Of a stretch of 64,000 nucleotides of DNA, positions 22,083 through 33,762 are shown piece after piece (position 1 is the first letter of the stretch; every line of letters begins with the position of its first letter). The stretch lies in NCBI GenBank assembly GCA_021014945.1, contig MU266350.1:62001-126000 (forward strand), in the 5' to 3' direction. The translations under genes and the position numbers were made by a program. The stretch comes from Leucogyrophana mollusca (taxonomy: Eukaryota > Basidiomycota > Agaricomycetes > Boletales). Under the pieces are notes generated by a model, which did not search any database, was not told the origin of the DNA, and saw only the letters and a list, made by a program, of their open reading frames with translations.

Positions 22083-23843
22083 ATGACCTTAACCAATAGC
22101 AACAACGACGCATCTGATCCCACGAGCGGCATGTCTGGGTTTATGAGTGGCATGTCCAGTCTCGAGGAGGGCATGTCTGGTCTCGAGGAGGGTATGTCCG
22201 GTCTCGAGGAGGGTATGTCCGGCCTCGAGGAGGGCATGTCCGGTCTCGAGAGCGGCATGTCCAGTCTCGAGAGCGGCATGTCGCACCTCTTCAGCGCCAT
22301 GGGAAGAATCAGTCAAATGGTGCACCTAGCTCTCCCTCCCTCCCTGGCGACCTTGCTTGCGCAGCAACCACCCCCACCCCGCAGTCGCGACCGAGTTACC
22401 CCCTCGTCGTCGAACGACTCAGCCCAGTACATGGTTCGTCTAGCCCTTCACCCATGTGTCCAGCTTACTCATGCAGCGCGGGTGGACGACTCATAGCCCT
22501 CCAGCAACCCAGAAGCCGGACACCCTGATCCATCAGACGGAATTGTCCACCGCCGCGTGGGCAGTGAGAACTGGAGCGAGTATTGTGATCGCCCAAGCTG
22601 GGCGACGGAGTGCCGATACGGCGCCGAGACCTCGTTCGAGCTTGACATCGGGTCAGCGGATTTGTTTCTCGTCTCGCGCGGGTTGGGGCACTCCGGTAAC
22701 ATCAATGTCGTGCAGTCGAAGAATGAGGGGGAGAAGGTGGGCGTAAATGTGAAGGTGGGATATCATTACAAGGAGGCACTCGCGATCGCGAGCGTATGTT
22801 TGCTTGAGCGGGGGAAGGGGGGGAATGGCGTGGGGATATTTGTGAGTAACTTATTCAAAACGTGAAGTGCCACTGACGTCTTTGTTTTGTGCGTGTGCAT
22901 AGACTTCGATGAGGGAAGACAGGATTTACCTTGACCACAAAAACAACTTGAAGTTCAAGGTGACGGTTACGCTCCCTGCGGGAAAGGATGGTGGGCCTTT
23001 GAAGATCAAGAAGTTCACGACCGACACGCCACTGTTCTCTTATAACGTTGGCGATTTCCTCAATAGCGTCTTCTTTGGAGAAATAACCCTGGAGACAGAC
23101 GAGACTATAGGGGTCGAGGTAACTATCCCTTCCCCATCAATTCACATAATTTGCTACCCAATGCTGACCTTTCGACTCGTATAGCATATCACCACACAAA
23201 ATGGGTCCTTCCGGTCATCGGGCGGCGATATCTTGGGCAAGTTCAAAGCCTCCGACGTCCTGAAACTCGAGACATGGAGCGGGGCCATCGTTGTTGACGT
23301 CGACCTGCTCTGGTGTGAGAGTGCTTGGCCTACGGAACTCAAAGTGAAAACAAGGCACGGGTGCGCTCCCACTTGCCCCCCGTCACCTAACCCACTTGTC
23401 TTGACCACCCCACCTTCCACAGTGATAATTCTGCCACAGTCCTCCTTGAGTCCTCGACAGGCCACGGCGGCGCCTTCAAAATTTCCAGCGAAGCTTACAT
23501 CGGGCCCATCGCGGTTGAGGTGCACGATTCCCCTATGTACTCGCACCTCGAGTGCACCGCACATGCGGTGAAGGGGAACGTGACCGTGAATATGCACCCA
23601 GCATTCGAGGGGCAATTTGAGGTGTCCACACCGAACGGACGTCCGGTACTGGGTCAGTATAACCCTGTCAGTGTCGAAGAATCAGTGCACATGGGAAGGA
23701 AGAGGGTCATAGATAAGTTTGTGACGGGGACTAAGGACTCTATCGCTGGGACGGTGTATTGGTTGGACGAGGGTGTGAGCTATCGGAGGGGAGGGTTCGT
23801 CGATGTGAAGACAACGGGTGATCAGGCGAAGTTGACTGTGTAG
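22083..23843 (+). CDS. DUF7330-like protein with heptad repeats, copy 1
   Basis: Five exons (22083-22433, 22497-22841, 22903-23118, 23185-23360, 23423-23843) give 502 residues. Residues 16-71 are eight near-perfect seven-residue repeats (GMSGLEE type), likely an amphipathic helix. A Pro/Ser linker follows. The remaining 350 residues are beta-rich, with regularly spaced short strands and glycines: LYKLKFKVTV-like segments, LKIKKFTTDTPLFSY, NGSFRSSGGDILGKFKASD, ESSTGHGGAFKISSEAYIG and MHPAFEGQFEVSTPNGRP. This repeating strand pattern resembles basidiomycete DUF7330/DUF4097-type beta-solenoid proteins. No signal peptide or catalytic site is seen and the function is unknown. The closest relative is the duplicate at 25919-27551. 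The start is supported by conservation of the ATG in both copies. Confidence 0.75.
22128..22295 (+). repeat. Coding 21-bp minisatellite (eight units)
   Basis: Eight head-to-tail 21-base units, GGCATGTCNGGTCTCGAGGAG in consensus, encode GMSxLxx heptads. Inner units are almost identical in DNA, while the outer ones have drifted. Only two or three degenerate units remain at the same place in copy 2. Confidence 0.9.
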
Positions 23844-24018
23844 CTATGGATGGGGTTCTTGAAAGTGACTTGTCCACGTTTTAATAACAAGATCGCTCCC
23901 CCCGCATATTGCTTCAATGCCGCAATGCGGATTATTAACAGATCAGTAGTTATATCATAATATATGATCAACCAATAACCTTCACCTACAGTTGATTCTG
24001 CAGCGATCGTCTCACCCG

Positions 24019-24770
24019 CAGAGGTGCTTGCCAGCTGTCTGCACGACATCCTCTCTTCTTCTCTGCCAACCCTTCTGTTGCTCGAATGTGTCCTGGTGTA
24101 CATGACCCCAAGCGCCTCTGCCGCATTCATCCAATGGTTTACTGACTGTTTTGCGAGCGCTGCTAACCAAGCGACGACCCGTCGAATCGACCAGTGATAT
24201 CAGGTGGAATTGTTTCTGAAATGTTCGGGCTCGGCGGTGCCTTGGGACAGGTGGTGGATGAACATCCTTCGAGTAATTGTAAATCACACCTCGCAGTACC
24301 GCGTCTCCATTGCCGCAGTTCTCACACCCGTCCCGTAAACGCAGGCCAGAAATGTCACCCTTCCGACGAGTGCCACACCATATCCTTCGCTCTCCATTCT
24401 CTCTGCCCGATTTATGAACCATGGGTTCACAACAGCCAAAGCACTCACCTTGCGTAACATCCGCAGAGATTATCTCGGGCCTTCAGAGCTTGAACGGTCG
24501 GTGCATCGGGTTTTGCCTGCATGAGCATCCCGTGACATCCCAGTCAAACGTTGAGAAGGAACGACTGTCTTCCTTCGAATCTTTGGACTGCCTGCGGGAG
24601 ACTAAGTTCAACGGTGCCTTTACGGGATATCGAGGTTAGGATGCTTCATGAAGTTGGAGCATTATGCCGTTGCGTGGGGTGTCAAGCTGTTTGGCACAGT
24701 GGACGCCCCTTCGCAGGCAAGGTGGGCCACCTGGGGTTTGATTGCAGTCGGAGCGACCTCTCCATGACTA
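24019..24770 (+). pseudogene. 5'-truncated PPM1 pseudogene
   Basis: The DNA matches PPM1 from mid exon 3 to the stop region (CTTGCCAGCTGTCTGCACGA onward), but the SAM-binding half is absent. Single-base losses and gains break the frame, for example around AACCAAGCGACGACCCG compared with the parent, and near GGACAGGTGGTGGATG. The former intron 4 region carries an insertion, and the last exon is shortened. It has no start codon of its own and cannot encode a methyltransferase. It was created by the duplication break inside the parent gene. Confidence 0.85.
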
Positions 24771-25918
24771 TGGTTTGTCCCTGCTCTGATGACACTGACT
24801 CATTGAGCGTGGAGGCTTATTATGAATCAAGGGAGCTTTAAGTCAACCACGGCTTGTCCACGGATGTGACAGTGGTCATACTGGCCGGGCGTATGGGTTG
24901 TGTGTCCCTGATGTTCCCGGCATCTGTTCGAGAACACCAGACGAGTCTTCGTAGCGAATCAACTGCGACGATCCATCCCACCTCTTGAGAGACTAAGTAT
25001 GGACGTTCTTTTACGCGACTACCACACAATACACCCAAAATTACAGCGACCGCTACACCCACTATCGAGAGTCCGTTGTGGCTCGCAAGGCGCCACCTTA
25101 CTCCCATACGACGATACCTAGCTAAAACCCGCTGGCAATTGATCGGCAATCACCACCGCAGGACGAAGCTCTGCACAGAGCATTTCATGCTTCACAATGG
25201 TGAGCACCCAGTTCATCCACCCAGTGACCAGAGTCGTACTGATGTTATAATAACGGCTGTGCTTTCTTACTGGGCGAATCGGTGATACGCCCTCTCCCTT
25301 GGCGTTCTGCATACACCTCGTCAACTGTGATTACCTTCACGAAGATCATCCTTTGCGAGGTGTACCAGAGTGACGCCAATGGTACTCGGTTTTTGGAAGC
25401 TGAAGGAGTGCTGTGTTAGAAGCTACGGCGTGAATCGAGTCCTCATAATGATATAAGTGGGCTCCGAGTTTCAGCTGCCAACTCAGCGCCACCTTCAAGT
25501 TCGTTCTTCTCCTCGAAATTCAGCGCCAAGTGTCAATTCACGGAGAGCTGAGATCATCGCCAATGCCAAACAACAAGAATTCGACTCCGAAATCAAAGCC
25601 CGCACAGGACGTCCCGTACGCCGAGGCTAAAAACTACAACAACCCTTGTTCAGACGCATAACAGCAACTACAACAGCACAAGGCTCACAGCTACGATGAC
25701 TCTGCCGCCGCCGCCACCTCCTCCTTATAAGAAGGGATCACCACCGCCCTGTCAGTCATATCCTCGTCAACACTTACCTCACCCGATCATCAAACACTAT
25801 CTCACTTCTGCAAGTCTTATAACGGTTCATACCCCGCTCTATTCAATACCTTTGATCGCTCGTCTCCCGCTAAACGCTTCCGGAAAGCTTTGTGATTCTA
25901 CTATTGCCCTAGGCACTC
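24771..25918. other. Intergenic region, right duplication copy
   Basis: Homologous in patches to 21266-22082 and interrupted by about 300 bases without a counterpart (roughly 25150-25540). The proline-codon ATG frame at 25696 is conserved. No other gene is seen. Confidence 0.4.
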
Positions 25919-27551
25919 ATGGTTCTATTCACTTTCAACGGCGACACATTTAATCTCACGGGCGGTATGTCCGCTTCCTTGAGTAGTTCGTCCGATCTTG
26001 AGGAGGGCATGTCCGATTTCATGAGCGGCTTGTCGCACCTCATGTCCGATATCACGGGCGGCTTGTCGCACCTCTCCAGCGCCCTCGAAGGAATCAATCA
26101 AACCCCCTCGTCGTTGAACGACTCAGCCCAGTACATGGTTCGTCTAGCCCCTCCCCCATGTGTCCAGCTTACTCATGCAGCGCGGGTGGACGACTCATAG
26201 CCCCCCAGCAACCTAGAAGCCGGACACCCTGATCCATCAGACGGAATTGTCCACCGCCGCGTGGGCAGTGAGAACTGGAGCGAGTATCATGATCGCCCAA
26301 GCTGGGCGACGAAGTACCGATACGGCGCTGAGACCTCGTTCGAGCTTGACGTCGAGTCAGCGGATTTGTTTCTCGTCTCGCGCGGGTTGTGGCATTCTGG
26401 TGGCATCGATGTTGTCCAATCGAAGAATGTGGGGGAGAAGGTGGGCGTAAATGTGAAGGTGGGATACCAATACAAGGAGGCACTCGCGGTCGCGAGCGTA
26501 TGTTTGCTTGAGCGAAGGGAAGGGGGGAATGGCGTGGGGATTTTTGTGGGTAACTTTCTCGAAACGTAAACTGCCACTGACGTTGTTTTGTACTTGTGCA
26601 TAGACTTCTATGAGGGGACACGGGACTTACCGTGACCACAAAGACACCTTGAAGTTCAAGGTGACGGTTACGCTCCCTGCGGGAAAGGATGGTAGGCCCC
26701 TGAAGATCAAGAAGTTTACGACCAAAACGTCGCTGTTCTCTTATAAGGTCGGCGACTTCCTCAATAGCGTCCTTTTTGAGGAAATATCCGTTCAAACACT
26801 AAGCGGTATCATAGAGGTCGGGGTAAGCTATCCCTTGCACAGTTAGTTTACATGACTTGCTACTCGATGCTGACATTCCGACTCGTACAGCATGTCACCG
26901 CGAAAAATGGATCCTTCCAGTCACGCAACGGCAGTATTTCTGGGAAGTTCAAAACCTCCAACGTCCTGAAACTCACAACGTTGAGCGGGCGCATCAATGT
27001 TGACGCTGACCTATTCTGCCGCGAGAATGCAGGGGTTCCGAAACTCGAAGTGAAATCATGTAACGGGTGCGTTCTCACTTTCCCCTCCGTCACCTAGTAA
27101 CCGACTCGTCATTGACCACCCCACCTTCTACAGCCCTATCCATGCCTCCGTCGCCCTTGAGTCCTCGACAGGCCGCGGCGGCGCCTTCAAAGTCTCTACC
27201 GAAACTTTCAACGGGTCGCTCTCTCTTGTGGTGCGCGATTCCCCTGCGTCCTCGCATCTCGTATGCACCGCGCGTACGATGAACGGGACCGCGAACGTGC
27301 AGATGCACCCTGCGTTCGAGGGGCAGTTCCAGGTGCGCACAACGAATGCACGTCCAGCACTAGAACTGCATAAGCGTACCCTCGTCGCGGAGTCGGTGCA
27401 CAGGGGAAGGAGGAGGGTCGTAGATGAGCTTACGCAGACCAGGAATCTTCTTACTGGGAACGTGTATTGGTCAGAGGATGGTACGAGCCGTCGGAGGGGA
27501 GGGTTCGTTGGTGTGACGACAATGAATCACCAGGCGAAGTTGACTGTGTAG
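25919..27551 (+). CDS. DUF7330-like protein, copy 2
   Basis: Five exons (25919-26137, 26201-26545, 26604-26822, 26891-27066, 27134-27551) give 458 residues with the same intron positions and phases as copy 1. The N-terminus carries a shortened version of the heptad region (DLEEGMSDFMSGLSHLMSD). The beta-rich body is conserved: RYGAETSFELDVESADLFLV, LPAGKDGRPLKIKKF, ESSTGRGGAFKVSTE and MHPAFEGQFQVRTTNARP, ending NHQAKLTV. All splice sites are preserved and the frame is open, which suggests it is still under selection despite the pseudogenised PPM1 piece beside it. The function is unknown. Confidence 0.75.
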
Positions 27552-28188
27552 CTGTGAATGGGGGTTATTGAAACCAACTTCTTTACGTTGTAAGAACACG
27601 ACCGCTCGCCACATACATTATTACTTACCAACGCCATGCGGAATATTAACAGTTCAGTAGTTATATGACCAACCAAAAAATTCATCCATATTTCATTCTG
27701 CAGCGACCTTGGCCACCCCATCCACCAGACTAGTACATGAAGCCCTACTAAGTAGGTCTCAACTGTGCTGGATTTAGGATAGTGCACTATGGACGGCTAT
27801 CCTCCGCCCTCTGCTCGAGGCAGATTTTGAGTGACAGCATACCTTGGCTTACGGGATTCCATCTCCAGGGTGCGGGGAGTTACTGTATCAGAAACCGAAG
27901 GTGGACACGATGGGTTGGGAATGGCCTACGTGTTTTCCACGATCCGGACCGCAGCGGCTTGTGCTTAGCTTTTTAGCAGAGTAGACGGTCCACAGATGGG
28001 TCTGAAATCACAGCGCGGATTTAAGATGCAAACCCAAATGCCTAGGAATCTACTATCGTAGTACAGCGCTACACTACAAAATGCGGATGGAAATAAATGC
28101 TGAAAACATGTGAATAAACAAAGAAACCGACAGCCACCCTCAGAGACTCTATGGAAGATCAAGTAGGCGAAACCGCAATCCAGCGAGC
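27552..28188. other. Intergenic region between convergent genes
   Basis: Holds the end of the duplication (to about 27706) and the 3' flanks of copy 2 and the first flavocytochrome gene. No coding frame or RNA gene is supported. Confidence 0.4.
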
Positions 28189-30347
28189 TTATAGCTTTGT
28201 TTTGAACTGAGCCAGAGCCAGAGGTTGATCTGCGAGCACATCAGCATCAAGAACACGATCCAATGCTTGGTCCACGTACATGTCGTGTTGTAGAGGTTGT
28301 CGGCGGGCGTGAGGCCGGCGTGCGAATGGATGGCACTGGCGTCGACCATATCGGGCGAAAGCTCGTCGATTGTGCGTGCACCAATGAGACGCATGTTCAT
28401 CTCGAGCTCATCCTTTGAAAAAATAATTTAGTCAAATAAGTACCGCGGAAGATGCTTGGTGCAGCCTCACCCGGAAGATCTGGAACGCCTTCTCCACACC
28501 CTCCTGTCCATAAGCACAGAAGGAGTACATGAATGCGCGCCCAACACCAACGGCACTAGCACCGAGAGCAATTGCTTTGAGGACGTCGCTGGCACGACGG
28601 ATACCACCGTCCACGAAGACCTCGAATTTGGGATTGGGCCAGGGACCACGGGTCTTGAGCGCCTCAACAACTTCAATCAAGTTCTCGATACCCGAGCGAG
28701 CTGTGTCGAGTTGGCGACCACCATGGTTGGACAGCACGATGCCAGCGAGACCGTAGTCGTAGGCCATGAGGGCATCTTCGGGAGTGGCGACACCCTTGAG
28801 GACGATGGGCACTGGAGGGAGGGATTAACATTGACTCAGAATGTGAATTTTGACTAAAACTGACTGTTGGTGATGCTCTTGAACCAGGGGATATCTTTCC
28901 ACGAGAGACTAGGGTCGATGAACGACTTTATGATTATATATGTCAGTCTCGTGAGGTATAATCCATAACGAGGAACCTACGCTGATGGCACGGGCGACAC
29001 CCTCGTCCTTCTTGACACCAGACTGGTTCTCCTGAACCTTGGCGACGCCAGATTCATCCACGAACTTCATGCGCATGTCCTTTTCACGGCGACCGAGCTG
29101 GGGAGCATCGACAGTGATGAACAAGCCCTTGACGCCACGCTTTTCCGCATGTTGAACATATTTCTTGGTGATTTCACGATCCCGGTTGACGTATAGTTGA
29201 ACGAACTGTGTTTGTCCTGGGACAGCCGCGTCCACAATCTCGTCAAACGAACATGAAGCAAGGGTGGGAATCTGCGATCACGTGAGACAGGGGTTGGTGG
29301 ACTCGAAGATGATTCCTTCGTACCATCTGAATGACACCATGCTTGCCTGCGGCTCTTGTCAAGTTTAGTTCACCCTCAGGGTGACCAAGTTTCCCAAGAG
29401 CAGTGGCGGACTACGACATGTGTTAGAACCGTTCTCACGGGGTGAAATGTGCTGCGGAGCTCACGATGTAAACAGGTAGCGAAGATCTCTGTCCGAGGAT
29501 TGTCGTTGACCAGTCAACCACCGAAACATCACGAAGGACGCGCGGGCGGAACCAAACGCTGTTATGTTATTGAACAAGAGCCCGCGGACTCGAAGGGGGT
29601 TAGACTGACCGTTGATATGCAGCGCGGTTCTCACGGATTGTGATTTCATCGTCAGAGGCCGACGAGTAATAAGCCCACGCTTTGGCGGGGAGAATAGCCT
29701 TTGCGACGGCCTGAGCGATTGCCATATGAGTTAAACTTCGTGGGATCGCGGCAACGAGTCACACACCTCGAAGTCGTGCAGATTGACGATCTCGTCGATA
29801 GAGGGACGCGCAGCCATCAGCTCTTGGCGTCTGACCTCTTCGGCAGTCAGCTCCTTCACGACTTTTACCACAGTGCCCGGGTCGACGGCACCGAGGCTGA
29901 AGTGTGAGTCGTCAGCCATGTGGGCCTTATCAAATGTTATGTGGACTCACTGTTTCTCCTTTGGCAGATGCGTAGTGATAGCATCGGGAGGGTGAATGGG
30001 ATCATATGCCTCACTGGGATATGTCATGTTAAAATCATACTGGGCCAGTGCCGTGGAAATAAATGCTTACGTCGCATCCTTGCCCGCATACTTGAGAATA
30101 ATCCTGCTGCCGCCAGGGTGCTCTTTATAAAAAGAGACCGTCAGTGGAAAAGGAGAACGCGCAAGGCACCCTGATTGACGCACCGGGAAGGAACTCTGTT
30201 ACATCGTAAACCTTGCCTGAACAGTTGATCAGTATCTCGCATGACGATGCGGCGACCGCTCTTAATATACTCACCGTGGACAATAATCCAGCAACTTGAT
30301 GCGCTGGCATGCTCAGAAACGGATTGGGTAGAGATAAGAGCAGACAT
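28189..30347 (-). CDS. Flavocytochrome b2-type FMN alpha-hydroxy acid dehydrogenase, copy 1 (lactate or glyoxylate dehydrogenase)
   Basis: Oxidises an alpha-hydroxy acid, or hydrated glyoxylate, with FMN and passes electrons through a heme domain to cytochrome c. The N-terminal cytochrome b5 domain carries the two heme ligands in [18 protein letters not shown] and DPIHPPDAI. The FMN domain has [67 protein letters not shown], the active-site histidine in [15 protein letters not shown], and FVDGGIRRASDVLKA. About a dozen exons lie on the minus strand; start at 30347, stop at 28189. It lacks the long bipartite mitochondrial presequence of yeast Cyb2 and ends in KTKL. The family is firm. Substrate choice between L-lactate and glyoxylate cannot be read from sequence alone, but the neighbour favours oxalate metabolism. 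Confidence 0.92.
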
Positions 30348-32406
30348 TTCAACGGCGTCGGAGTAGAGGGTTGTCTGGACTCGGAAGGGGGGATGCGAAC
30401 ACTCTGTCTGGGCTGCACTTATGCCCAGTTTTTGAAAGACGCCAAGCGGAATATGCGGAGACCGCAGGCAGATTTACGTCGCAAAGAATCCCTTTAGAGG
30501 CAAGTAGCTTTCCGCACCATGCATACGTATTAGCCACTATGGAGGGCCTCCAAGCCCCTGCCGTGGAGTCCGCTCGGGGTTAGACCGGAAAGACGAGCTG
30601 TAGTGCATGAACACACGGAGGTCTATCATTCCAACGGACTTTGGGCGAAAGTACGATGTCCATTATTTATTTCCATTCGGTTCTGTTGTTGCGGTTGGGG
30701 AGGTTTCTTGTTCTAACCTCTTCTGTTTTATCGATGGGGAGCATTGTTCATCCTAGAACGACATCAGAATCAATCAGCACACTTTGTGGAACGATTTGTT
30801 GTCCAAATAAAACTTAGGCGTACCGTGATCGCTCCGAAGATAAGACCCACGGGCAAGGCTTGGTGATCTTCCTCCTCTCTAACGCCGAGCGTGTCTCATG
30901 GGCACAGATCCCTTTCGTAGCAACACGAATGAGAGCCACGCGCTTTGAAAAAGAAATGATGCATGGGGGTGGTGCGTGGCCCACGGCCCCAAAGATCCTC
31001 ACGGCCACAGTATTGGGCGGGACCGCCTGCGCTATCCGTCGTCTTCGTGGCTACAAATAAATCGAATACAGTAAGCAAAGAAGGTCATCAAGGAGCCCGT
31101 GTGGTGCAGCCGTAAGTATCAAAGACAAGGAATTGTCGAAGCCGACTCCGCAGGATGATGTATGGCATGAATTGCCCATTCTCGATTTCGTCTCAAGATG
31201 CCTTTCCAGAAGTTCCTTGACAGGAATGTCATCCTCGAAGGCGGCAAGTTCCTTGAACGAGTCGTTACCATTTTCGTAAAAACACAAATAAGTGCACACA
31301 TGAGTTGTTCCTCCTTCCCCCCCTTCCATTTTTGTTGGCATTGAGGTCCGGGGAAAAAGTTCTGCTTGCGTGTTTCATTGGTAGCCAATTAGATTCGTAA
31401 GTGCTGTTGGTTGACGAAACATCTTGATATCTATCTCGAACGCCAGGCCTCAAATCACCACGTTTTTTCTGCGCAGCAGATTTGTCGCGGCCGATGACAA
31501 GCTACTCTTGCTCTCTGTATCGCCACATTCCAATGTCGAGAAAGAGTCGGCATCGGCACGGAGGTTTCTGTATGGCTGTGTCGCCAAAAGAGACATGCGT
31601 CACTCACACAAGTAAACTAGTCCTATTTTGGTGTTCTTTTTATATGCCATGTCTTGGCTCCCAAGACCGCGAGTCTCGTCTTCGGAACGCTTAATAAAGA
31701 TACCAAGCCTAAACCCGCTCAACTGCCGTCACGTCCAAGAGCATCGGGGCCCATCACGCGCAGCGGCTCCCTTGGGGGCCGGTATGGGCTTCGTTGAGTT
31801 CCTGGCGTGTGTCTGAAGAATATTATACTCACCAGCCAAAACTTTCTCGTTCTTGCCAATGTAGGGCAGCGGGATTGTCACAGCACGTTAGAGTAATTTG
31901 GATCCGGGCAAGGCGAAGCTTTACGCCACGCGAGAAAATTAACATTGTCATTTTCCGTTCAGGGAGAGATTGACCCTGGCGCGCCAAGTCTCGGGTCGTT
32001 TTCTGACAAGCTGGGTATGCTACTTGTGGACACCAGCCTCCCTCGCTCACCCGCAAACCACTTGCCAGTTTCGTGCTCTCTTCTCTCTCCGTCTGTCTCC
32101 GCGGCCTCTCCCTTGTTCATGCGTGCGATATCTCACATCGGAACCAAGTCAAGCATCAATGGGAGCGGAAAAGCTTGGCACATTTGCGTCCGCATATTCA
32201 CAACGCCTACGTAAGAATAGTCAAGCTTCCAAGACGGGTTGGACTTTGGAAAACCGGAAAGTTCGATGGATACGAGATTGCCCGCTCTGACAGTTTATAA
32301 GGCAGAGCTGTGTCTGTCTTTCGACATCAACTCACCCCTCCCTCGACAGGCAGCTTCTGCTCTATAAAACACATTCAGTCCCCTACATCATCTTCACTTC
32401 TTCGCA
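30348..32406. other. 2.1 kb region between flavocytochrome copy 1 and the PEP-mutase-like gene
   Basis: This is a shared divergent upstream region. Frames such as minus 31051-31341 and plus 30860-31060 are under 100 codons and do not resemble known proteins or splice into one. The right end carries TATA-like and C/T-rich core promoter sequence. No RNA gene is recognised. Confidence 0.4.
32363..32368 (+). promoter_or_regulatory. TATA box of the oxaloacetase-like gene
   Basis: TATAAA lies 44 bases before the ATG at 32407, followed by a C/T-rich stretch with CATCATCTTCACTTCTTCG. This arrangement is typical of strongly expressed or inducible fungal genes. Confidence 0.55.
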
Positions 32407-33762
32407 ATGGCACCTGGACTTGACTACTTCAAGAGCACCGAAACTACCGACGCACCTGTCGTCGAAGTCAGCGCCGATGTTCCCGCTGAAACTGAATCCA
32501 ACGGGGCTTCTGAGACACCTGCTCCCGAAGCGCCACGCAAGGCTGGCGTTTACTACAACCCCCGCCTAGATCCCAAAAACTTCCTCGAGGGCCCACTATC
32601 ATGGGATGCGGCCACTCGTCTCCGCCAAATGCTCGCCCGGCCTGGCATCGTTGTAAGCCTCGTAATCAGGTCTAACGTTTATAACATTCTCACATTCATT
32701 GCCAGGTTGCCCCCGGTATTTGCGATGGCATCAGTGCTCGTTGTGCAATTGAAGCCGGATTTGACTGCATGTACCAAAGTGGTGCTGCAACGACTGCATC
32801 ACGCCTTGGACAACCCGATCTTGCCATTGCTACTTTGAATGACTTCGTTCAGAGTGCACAAATGGTTTGCAGTTTGAGTCCTTCCACTCCCGTCATCGCA
32901 GATGCAGACACCGGGTAAATGCTATCTGTTGTCAGGTGTCAAATGCAGGAACTGACGTCTGTGCTTAGTTTCGGTGGAACAGCTATGGTTGCCCGCACTG
33001 TATACCAGTACATTCGTGCTGGTGTCGCTGGTATGCACATTGAGGATCAAGTGCAGACCAAGCGTTGCGGTCATTTGATGGGCAAGCAGGTCGTGTCGCG
33101 TGAGGAGTTTATCACTCGTATTCGCGCAGCTGTCATTGCCCGTGACTCGGTTCCCGGAGGCTCCAACTTCGTAAGTAACATCGTGGATTACCTCACAAAT
33201 AACACTGACAGATTCATGCAGGTCATTATCGGCCGAACAGATTCCGCACAAGTCCTCGGAATGGAGGAGGCAGTCACTCGATTGAAGCTCGCAGCCGACG
33301 CAGGCGCGGACGTGTGCTTCATCGAGGGAGTTAAGACCGCCGAGCTCCTTACGTCGACTGTTAAGGCACTCGAAGGAAAGCCGGTGCTTGTCAACGTCAT
33401 CTCGGGCGGCCTGACGCCCTCCTTCACTTGCAAGGAGGCTGAGGCTCTCGGCGCCAAGATCATCAGTGAGTTTTCCCTCTAACGCAGCGGCTAAAAATTC
33501 TAAAATCCGTTCAGTCTTCTCTCTTGTCTCTTGTGTCGCTGCCGTACATGGTATCCGGGCTGCCATGCAGTCGCTGAAGAAGACCGGAACCGACTTCACA
33601 TCTGCCCAAGGCATGGACCCCAAGGCGTTCTTCGAAGTCATGGGTATGTTCTATTTCGCAAGCATACCAAGACTTCCTTCCTAACACCATGCTCTCTTAG
33701 GTCTGAGCGAAGTAACAAGTCTAGATGCACGGGCAGGTGGCAGCTCGTTCGAGGTTGTCTGA
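32407..33762 (+). CDS. Isocitrate lyase/PEP-mutase superfamily enzyme, probable oxaloacetate acetylhydrolase
   Basis: Six exons (32407-32652, 32706-32914, 32969-33170, 33222-33465, 33515-33643, 33701-33762) give 363 residues. The superfamily core is complete: PGICDGISARCAIEAGFD, the metal-binding VIADADTGFGG, HIEDQVQTKRCGH with the catalytic cysteine, RTDSAQVLGMEEAVTRL, ADVCFIEGVKTAE, and GGLTPSFTCKEAEALGAK. The pattern fits fungal oxaloacetate acetylhydrolases (oxaloacetate to oxalate plus acetate) better than true isocitrate lyases, which are longer and have KKCGH. A serine after the TP pair is where OAH enzymes keep one. Related 2,3-dimethylmalate or methylisocitrate lyase activity remains possible. 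No targeting signal is visible, so it is probably cytosolic. Confidence 0.8.

Larger units (their letters stand above)
20575..24014. repeat. Tandem segmental duplication, left copy
   Basis: About 3.4 kb running from inside PPM1 exon 3 (sequence GAGGTGCTTGCCAGCTG) to just past the first DUF7330-like gene. The right copy begins at about 24015 with the same sequence. Similarity continues through the PPM1 3' exons, the intergenic pieces (for example CATACTGGCCGGGCGTA at about 21395 and 24879), the proline-codon tract and the whole downstream gene. The boundary is judged by eye and good to about 20 bases. Confidence 0.8.
24015..27706. repeat. Tandem segmental duplication, right copy
   Basis: About 3.7 kb directly abutting the left copy. 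It starts inside the PPM1 exon 3 homologue, so the PPM1 piece has no 5' end, and it ends near TTCATTCTGCAGCGACC. The two copies differ by many substitutions and small indels, so the event is not recent, yet the second gene remains open. Confidence 0.8.

Noticed and set aside
22128..22295. Regular 21-base repeats as a possible CRISPR array
   Set aside because: There are no spacers; the units are contiguous, coding, in a eukaryotic gene, and keep the reading frame.
24012..24422. 136-codon minus-strand frame over the PPM1 pseudogene
   Set aside because: The same shadow exists opposite intact PPM1; the sense strand explains the sequence.
31051..31341. 96-codon minus-strand frame in the flavocytochrome-oxaloacetase spacer
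   Set aside because: No family resemblance, no supporting splice sites and no conservation elsewhere in the window.
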